Position numbers and translations under genes: made by a program
Assembly: GCA_964473555.1 (NCBI GenBank)
Contig: CAYYPL010000003.1
Coordinates: forward strand, 1 to 64,000
DNA from: UBA11400 sp964473555
GTDB lineage: Bacteria; Bacteroidota; Rhodothermia; Balneolales; HLUCCA01
Direction: 5' to 3'
Length of the DNA: 64,000 nt
Part shown: in pieces, positions 61,128-64,000 of the stretch
Layout of the letters: every line of letters begins with the position of its first letter
How positions within the stretch are numbered: the first letter of the stretch is position 1
The notes under the pieces: generated by a model
Seen by the model: only the letters and a program-made list of their open reading frames with translations
The model's database searches: none
What the model was told of the DNA's origin: nothing

Positions 61128-62330
61128 ATGACGTACCTGTGCATATCTTTTTACTTCAAAGGAGAGGCCTTTCTGCGTTCGTGCAAATCCCTTGGTAACA
61201 CGGTGTATTTGCTCACACACAAGAAACTTGAGGATAAACCATGGCCCAGAGAGTCGGTTGACGAGTTTTTCTATCTCGAGAACGACAGTAATGATCCCGA
61301 TCATATTCACCATATCGTAAAAGGTGTTGCGTGGCTACTTCGTGAAAAGAAAATCGATGCCATCGTGGCGTTGGACGATTTTGATGTAGAGAAAGCGGCT
61401 TCATTACGCGAAGAATTTCGAATTCCGGGGATGGGACAAACTACAGCACGCTATTTCAGAGACAAACTAGCCATGCGTATGCGTGCAGCTGAAGCAGGGA
61501 TACGGGTGCCGGCATTCACTTCACTATTTCATAATGAAGACATCCATCGGTTTACGAATACCGTTCCTGGTCCATGGTTCCTAAAACCCCGAAGTGAGGC
61601 ATCAGCAACTGGGATAAAAAAAGTACACAACGCGGATGAACTCTGGTATCACATCCATGCACTTGGCGATCGCAGGCATCAGTTCCTTGTAGAACAGTTT
61701 AAGCCTGGAGATGTATATCATTCTGACGCACTTTCTTTCAACGGGAAATTGGAATTCTGCTGGAATTCGAAATACCTGGCTACACCCTTTGACGTCGCTC
61801 ATGGGGCGGGCATCTTTAGGAGTGCGACGCTGGATCCCGGGAGTTCGGACTTCAGTCAGCTTACCCGGCTCACCGGAGAAGTGATGAACGCTTTTGGCAT
61901 GAAGCACAGCGCTTCCCATACCGAGTTCATTAAATCATACGACGATGGAGAATACTATTTCCTGGAAACCTCATCACGAGTGGGAGGCGCACATCTTGCC
62001 GTGATGGTCGAAGCTGCAACTGGAATCAATTTATGGGCGGAGTGGGCAAAAATTGAGTATGCTGCGGCAACCGGAACGAAATATACGGTCAAGCCCCTGC
62101 ATAAAAAATTTTCCGGTATTCTGATCAGCCTGGCCCGGCAAGAACAGCCAGATCTATCTGTATTCAATGCACCAGAAATGTATTGGCTGATGAAAGAGAA
62201 AAGTCATGTGGGTATGGTGCTTCAGGCTAAAGATACCACCACAGTGCGCCAACTTCTCGATGATTACGCCGAAATCGTGAAACGTGAGTATCACGCATCT
62301 GCTCCGGTTCCGGATAAACCAACCGCTTGA
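61128..62330 (+). CDS. ATP-grasp domain protein of unknown specificity
   Basis: 400 residues from the ATG at 61128, 10 bp after the aminopeptidase; an in-frame start at 61089 would overlap that gene by 29 bp. A pre-ATP-grasp domain has YLLTHKKLEDKPWPRESVDEFFYLEND. The ATP-grasp fold has GPWFLKPRSEASATGIKKV and QFLVEQFKPGDVYHSDALSFNGK. The metal site appears as FLETSSRVGGAH, where the usual E-x-N-x-R has Ser in place of Asn. Such proteins ligate carboxylates to amines or thiols; the product is unknown. Confidence 0.85.
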   Translation: MTYLCISFYFKGEAFLRSCKSLGNTVYLLTHKKLEDKPWPRESVDEFFYLENDSNDPDHIHHIVKGVAWLLREKKIDAIVALDDFDVEKAASLREEFRIPGMGQTTARYFRDKLAMRMRAAEAGIRVPAFTSLFHNEDIHRFTNTVPGPWFLKPRSEASATGIKKVHNADELWYHIHALGDRRHQFLVEQFKPGDVYHSDALSFNGKLEFCWNSKYLATPFDVAHGAGIFRSATLDPGSSDFSQLTRLTGEVMNAFGMKHSASHTEFIKSYDDGEYYFLETSSRVGGAHLAVMVEAATGINLWAEWAKIEYAAATGTKYTVKPLHKKFSGILISLARQEQPDLSVFNAPEMYWLMKEKSHVGMVLQAKDTTTVRQLLDDYAEIVKREYHASAPVPDKPTA

Positions 62331-62363
62331 GACACAAAATCCTTGATTTTGAGTCTCAAGCGG
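62323..62363. repeat. 19-bp inverted repeat spanning the stop codon of the ATP-grasp gene
   Basis: CCGCTTGAGACACAAAATC (62323-62341) and GATTTTGAGTCTCAAGCGG (62345-62363) pair with one mismatch around a 3-nt loop. The TGA stop at 62328-62330 lies inside the left arm. ACAAGAGTTTTC follows, so it may work as a terminator or 3'-end stabiliser. A 7-bp tandem AGATAAG repeat follows at about 62376-62390. Confidence 0.75.
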
Positions 62364-62523
62364 ACAAGAGTTTTCAGATAAGAGATAAGAGACGGCGATG
62401 GATAATGTCAAAATTTCAATAACTACTCGTCTATTGCCGTTTTCGAGTTTGATTCACTTCTCGCTTTTCTGAACGCTCTTTTCCAACATCAATATTGATC
62501 GTAAAACTTTTTCACGTAATGAA

Positions 62524-62554
62524 TTGCTGTTAATCAAATGTTTAATTAACTTTG
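62524..62554 (+). promoter_or_regulatory. Bacteroidota-type promoter of the TetR gene
   Basis: TTG at 62524-62526 and TAACTTTG at 62547-62554 are separated by 20 bp, an exact match to TTG-N17-23-TAnnTTTG. The predicted start point is within a few bases of the ATG at 62561. Confidence 0.65.
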
Positions 62555-62560
62555 GTTTCT

Positions 62561-63196
62561 ATGCTCGAATCGACATCTACAGATAAGAAACAGCACATTA
62601 TGGATACCGCTGAGAGTCTGTTTTCAAAAAACGGATTTGATGCAACCTCTACTCGTGAGATTGCCGAGACGGCAGGGGTCAATGTGGCTATGATATCCTA
62701 CTACTTTGGTTCGAAGGAAAACCTGCTGTTTGACATAGTTCAGCGATTCAGTCAGGAAATCAGGACGCGTATCCAGCGGGCCTACGAATCGGAGCCCCGT
62801 CCCAATGAACGCATGAAAAAGATAACGCGGGCTTATCTGGATTACAGCCTGGAGCACCCTGATCCAATCATGATTGCACATCGGGAACTGGGAGTAAGTA
62901 TGCGGCCAACATTGCAAACGATGATCCAGGAAACCTATACACAGGTCAGGGAGATGGTCAGTAGCACTCTTATTCAGGGGCAGGAACAGGGTATTTACAG
63001 AGTAGTCGACATTTCATTGCTGATACAGGCCATTGCTAGTATGGTAGACAGCATGACGATAGAACTGTATACCTATAAAAGAGCCGAAATTGACTTATGC
63101 GCATTCAACCTGGTTGACATAACCGATCCGAGCGGCCGCGAAAAAGTCAAAGAGTTTATCATCGATATGATCGAACGATATCTGAAAAATGATTAA
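62561..63196 (+). CDS. TetR/AcrR-family transcriptional regulator
   Basis: 211 residues from the ATG at 62561; a TTG three codons upstream is less likely because it overlaps the -7 element. The N-terminal helix-turn-helix is IMDTAESLFSKNGFDATSTREIAETAGVNVAMISYYFGSKENLLFDIV. The C-terminal ligand domain is helical and divergent. It stands 130 bp before a TolC gene on the same strand, the usual arrangement of a repressor heading an RND efflux operon. Confidence 0.93.
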   Translation: MLESTSTDKKQHIMDTAESLFSKNGFDATSTREIAETAGVNVAMISYYFGSKENLLFDIVQRFSQEIRTRIQRAYESEPRPNERMKKITRAYLDYSLEHPDPIMIAHRELGVSMRPTLQTMIQETYTQVREMVSSTLIQGQEQGIYRVVDISLLIQAIASMVDSMTIELYTYKRAEIDLCAFNLVDITDPSGREKVKEFIIDMIERYLKND

Positions 63197-63326
63197 ACAT
63201 ACCTGCTATAACCGCGTAATAGAACCAATTTTGGGTTTTAACCAACTCTTTAGGCAAAACAGGATTTTTACAGATCACTCCATAAAGCTCCATTATATCT
63301 CATTCAAAACAACCATTAACTTCTTT

Positions 63327-64000
63327 ATGCAACTATTATCTTTCATTCGGAAACCACGACTACTTATTTGGTTCGTGGTATTCGGATTGGTTTTGGCCAA
63401 TACAACGGGTGCCTGGGCTCAGTCTGAGGGTTCAGATTCAGGGACATCCATAGTGCCTATGACACTGAACGAAGCTATTGAAATTGCGCTGGTCAACAGC
63501 TATGTGCTACAGCGAAGCAGACTTAGCCTGGAAGAGGCCGAGGCTCAAATCCGCCAGGCCCGCGGGTCTGTATTCCCACAAATCGGAAGTCAGGCCAGTT
63601 ATACCCGCAACCTGGTCACGCCTAATCCCTTTGCAGGAAGCAGTGCTGAGGGCCTGTTCTCTTCATTCGCTGCAATAGACTGGCTGTTTTACAACGAAGT
63701 CCAACGTACGGATGGGAATCCAACGATCGATTTGGATGAGTTCCTCGATCGCCAGCGTGATGGACTTCAGCAGGCTGGAATCAGCCAAAATGCAGGCGGA
63801 AACCCGTTTGCTGTTGAAAATCAGTTCGTGATGGCGGTAAGCGCCAATCAGGCGTTATATAACGGAGCTGCTTTCGCCGCGATCCGAGGTGCTGAGCATC
63901 TGAGAACGATTATGCGTGAACAACTCGAGCGCGACACTCAGACCCTGGTGAAGGATGTCCGGAGTGGGTATCTGAATGCGTTACTGGCCAGGGAGCAAGT
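63327..64000 (+). CDS. TolC-family outer membrane efflux protein, 3' end beyond the window
   Basis: An open frame from the ATG at 63327 to the window end (about 224 residues seen). The signal peptide is followed by TLNEAIEIALVNSYVLQRSRLSLEEAEAQIRQARGSVFPQIGSQASYTRN, the first OEP repeat. It continues through NQFVMAVSANQALYNGAAFAAIRGAEHLRT into DVRSGYLNALLAREQ. No stop is reached. It follows the TetR gene, so MFP and RND pump genes probably come next. Confidence 0.92.
   Translation, partial: MQLLSFIRKPRLLIWFVVFGLVLANTTGAWAQSEGSDSGTSIVPMTLNEAIEIALVNSYVLQRSRLSLEEAEAQIRQARGSVFPQIGSQASYTRNLVTPNPFAGSSAEGLFSSFAAIDWLFYNEVQRTDGNPTIDLDEFLDRQRDGLQQAGISQNAGGNPFAVENQFVMAVSANQALYNGAAFAAIRGAEHLRTIMREQLERDTQTLVKDVRSGYLNALLAREQ

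Noticed and set aside
62323..62390. Insertion sequence end or transposon remnant
   Set aside because: The inverted repeat is an arm-to-arm hairpin, with no transposase fragment or target duplication around it.
1..64000. CRISPR arrays, prophage genes, toxin-antitoxin pairs or insertion sequences
   Set aside because: No regularly spaced repeats, integrase, transposase or phage structural genes were seen on either strand.

Overview
The window is a gene-dense piece of a bacterial chromosome with moderate GC by eye. It most likely comes from the Bacteroidota/Balneolota/Rhodothermota side of the tree. Signs of this are: a fused ccoN-ccoO with a mono-haem CcoP; DUF5777 and DUF4834-like proteins; a ligand-free two-component propeller kinase with a LytTR regulator; start sites that mostly lack a Shine-Dalgarno sequence; and several promoter matches to the Bacteroidota -7 consensus TAnnTTTG. 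The assignment is an inference; no 16S or marker search could be run. I see no insertion sequence, prophage or CRISPR array. The window starts inside a tRNA-Thr and ends inside a TolC-family gene.

Layout. 1-5.7 kb: tRNA-Thr, then the leftward operon queA-ispD-ispF-dedA (tRNA queuosine, MEP isoprenoid pathway), tRNA-Ser(CGA), and a rightward run of an outer-membrane-type protein, a LytR_C protein, rsfS and a D-2-hydroxyacid dehydrogenase. 5.7-10.2 kb: the main accessory locus, a MATE exporter followed by a type III polyketide synthase, a soluble SAM methyltransferase and an FAD monooxygenase. This set is suited to making, methylating and oxidising a (probably lipidic) phenol or quinone. 10.3-22.2 kb: exported M3 peptidase, a Rieske-YceI-DUF5777 operon, a CPA1 antiporter, aconitase, an exported superoxide dismutase, and a membrane-anchored three-cupredoxin protein of the NirK fold with altered key residues.

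22.5-36 kb is core: rplM-rpsI-rpsB-tsf-pyrH-frr-smc-ispH rightward, and enolase, an RRM protein, recF, DUF721/DciA and a YbbR/CdaR protein leftward. 36-41 kb holds the LytTR regulator and its propeller kinase, with a candidate LytTR-type direct repeat just after the kinase and an outer-membrane barrel gene. 41.2-46.1 kb has prmC, a probable oriC with DnaA boxes, dnaA (TTG start with a strong SD), folK and a deoxynucleoside kinase.

46.1-54.5 kb is a complete leftward cbb3 oxidase operon, ccoI-ccoS-ccoNO-ccoQ-ccoP-ccoG-ccoH-tauE-like, headed by a near-perfect 25-bp palindrome. It implies microaerobic respiration and copper handling. 54.6-64 kb: YgjV-like membrane protein, DEAD-box helicase, a TolC protein, an esterase-aminopeptidase-ATP-grasp operon, and a TetR regulator heading another TolC gene, which suggests an RND efflux operon running off the end.

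The parts most worth a second look are the type III PKS locus with its upstream palindrome, the NirK-like protein (catalytic Asp to Ser, type 1 axial Met to Gln, fused amicyanin-type domain), the LytTR-like repeat in front of a terminator with no gene between, and the structured ribosomal-protein leaders.
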